DNA of 64,000 nt from Amoebidium appalachense (Eukaryota > Ichthyosporea): NCBI GenBank assembly GCA_963693365.1, contig CAVNZM010000014.1:7068001-7132000 (forward strand), written 5' to 3'. Within the stretch, counting starts at the first letter, position 1, and the number at the start of each line of letters is the position of its first letter. Below the pieces are notes generated by a model, which worked only from the letters and a program-made list of their open reading frames with translations, did no database searches and was not told the origin of the DNA. The position numbers and the translations under genes were made by a program. Below, piece by piece: positions 63,553-64,000 of this stretch.

Positions 63553-64000
63553 ACAGGCTCTCTTTTGCCCTTTCTTCTGCGTTTGGTGGCCGTAGTTGTC
63601 CCCGGGAAAGGAGGAGTGGGGGGGGGGGGACTCTTCTACCTTGTGCAAGGAGGCTATTCCGACTCGTTGGGATCGAGTATTTCGGCTATTAGGCTGAGTG
63701 TTGCTGTTAACAGTTTTAGAATGTGCTGGTGGTGCTGTGACCGCAAGGATTTGTTTTTATAAACTTTTTAATTATCTTTTCAAGGATATGTGTATACCCC
63801 CATGTACCTGATTTTGATATAACACTGAGGGGATATACCGACCAAAACCCCTCCATACCTGAGACTGGTCTCGTTGTGCCTCAAGTAAAACACCATAAAC
63901 CTCCCCATGTGTATTTGTATCCACAAGACTCAAATGAAAGCTGCTATCAGAATATGTGTCTTCCTTGCGTATGCATAAACCTCGAATCAGGATACACGAA

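Larger units (their letters stand above)
61701..64000. other. 3' flank with simple repeats, no gene recognised
   Basis: C-rich and G-rich stretches (61904-61925, 62298-62343, 62396-62415, 62667-62740) and CA tracts. An open frame at 63343-63762 is mostly low-complexity; its end (AVNSFRMCWWCCDRKD) weakly resembles one at 55000 (AAVISFRMRLSCKC), without further support. Confidence 0.5.

Overview
This is nuclear DNA from an intron-rich eukaryote. The genes are cut into many short exons by GT-AG introns, from 46 nt to almost 3 kb. Introns and intergenic spaces are packed with (CA/GT)n, poly-C/G and (GA)n tracts. Two genes narrow the host weakly: an animal-type phosphomevalonate kinase, and a family C receptor whose ectodomain is a bacterial-type solute-binding domain (known from Dictyostelium Grl receptors). 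Together they suggest a protist, perhaps near the amorphean/holozoan part of the tree, rather than an animal. This placement is inference.

Layout. 0.4-2.5 kb (-): 5' part of a secreted or membrane protein with a carbohydrate-binding-like beta-sandwich; its 3' end is off the window. 5.7-16.3 kb (-): a complete 10-exon family C GPCR, 1141 codons, all phases agreeing. 17.9-21.6 kb (+): a complete 4-exon phosphomevalonate kinase, divergent from the GPCR. 28.0-29.3 kb (-): a complete 3-exon ADP/ATP carrier. 32.1-52.0 kb (-): a 19-exon gene assembled here, joining a truncated condensation-like region, an amino-acid-type adenylation domain, a carrier domain with LGGDSL, and an ankyrin-repeat tail, about 1037 residues. 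52.4-54.1 kb (-): a 5'-truncated non-LTR retrotransposon with a long T-run (poly-A on its own strand). 56.6-58.2 kb (+): a partial secreted-protein gene. 59.5-61.7 kb (+): an F-box/LRR gene with broken reading frames, probably a pseudogene. The last 2.3 kb holds simple repeats and no gene I can support.

Repeats. A short interspersed repeat occurs about 16 times between 7.8 and 49.6 kb, always in one orientation and nearly always abutting a G-run on the same side. In the sense of the minus-strand genes it looks like an element ending in poly-C, and it may be a source of the homopolymers. Many introns carry (CA)n or C-rich tracts on the coding strand directly before the acceptor AG.

The most novel content is the adenylation-carrier-ankyrin fusion, followed by the solute-binding GPCR and the apparently C-tailed repeat family. 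There is no operon-like logic: the genes serve unrelated roles (signalling, isoprenoid synthesis, mitochondrial nucleotide exchange, carrier-bound amino-acid activation, ubiquitin-ligase substrate recognition).
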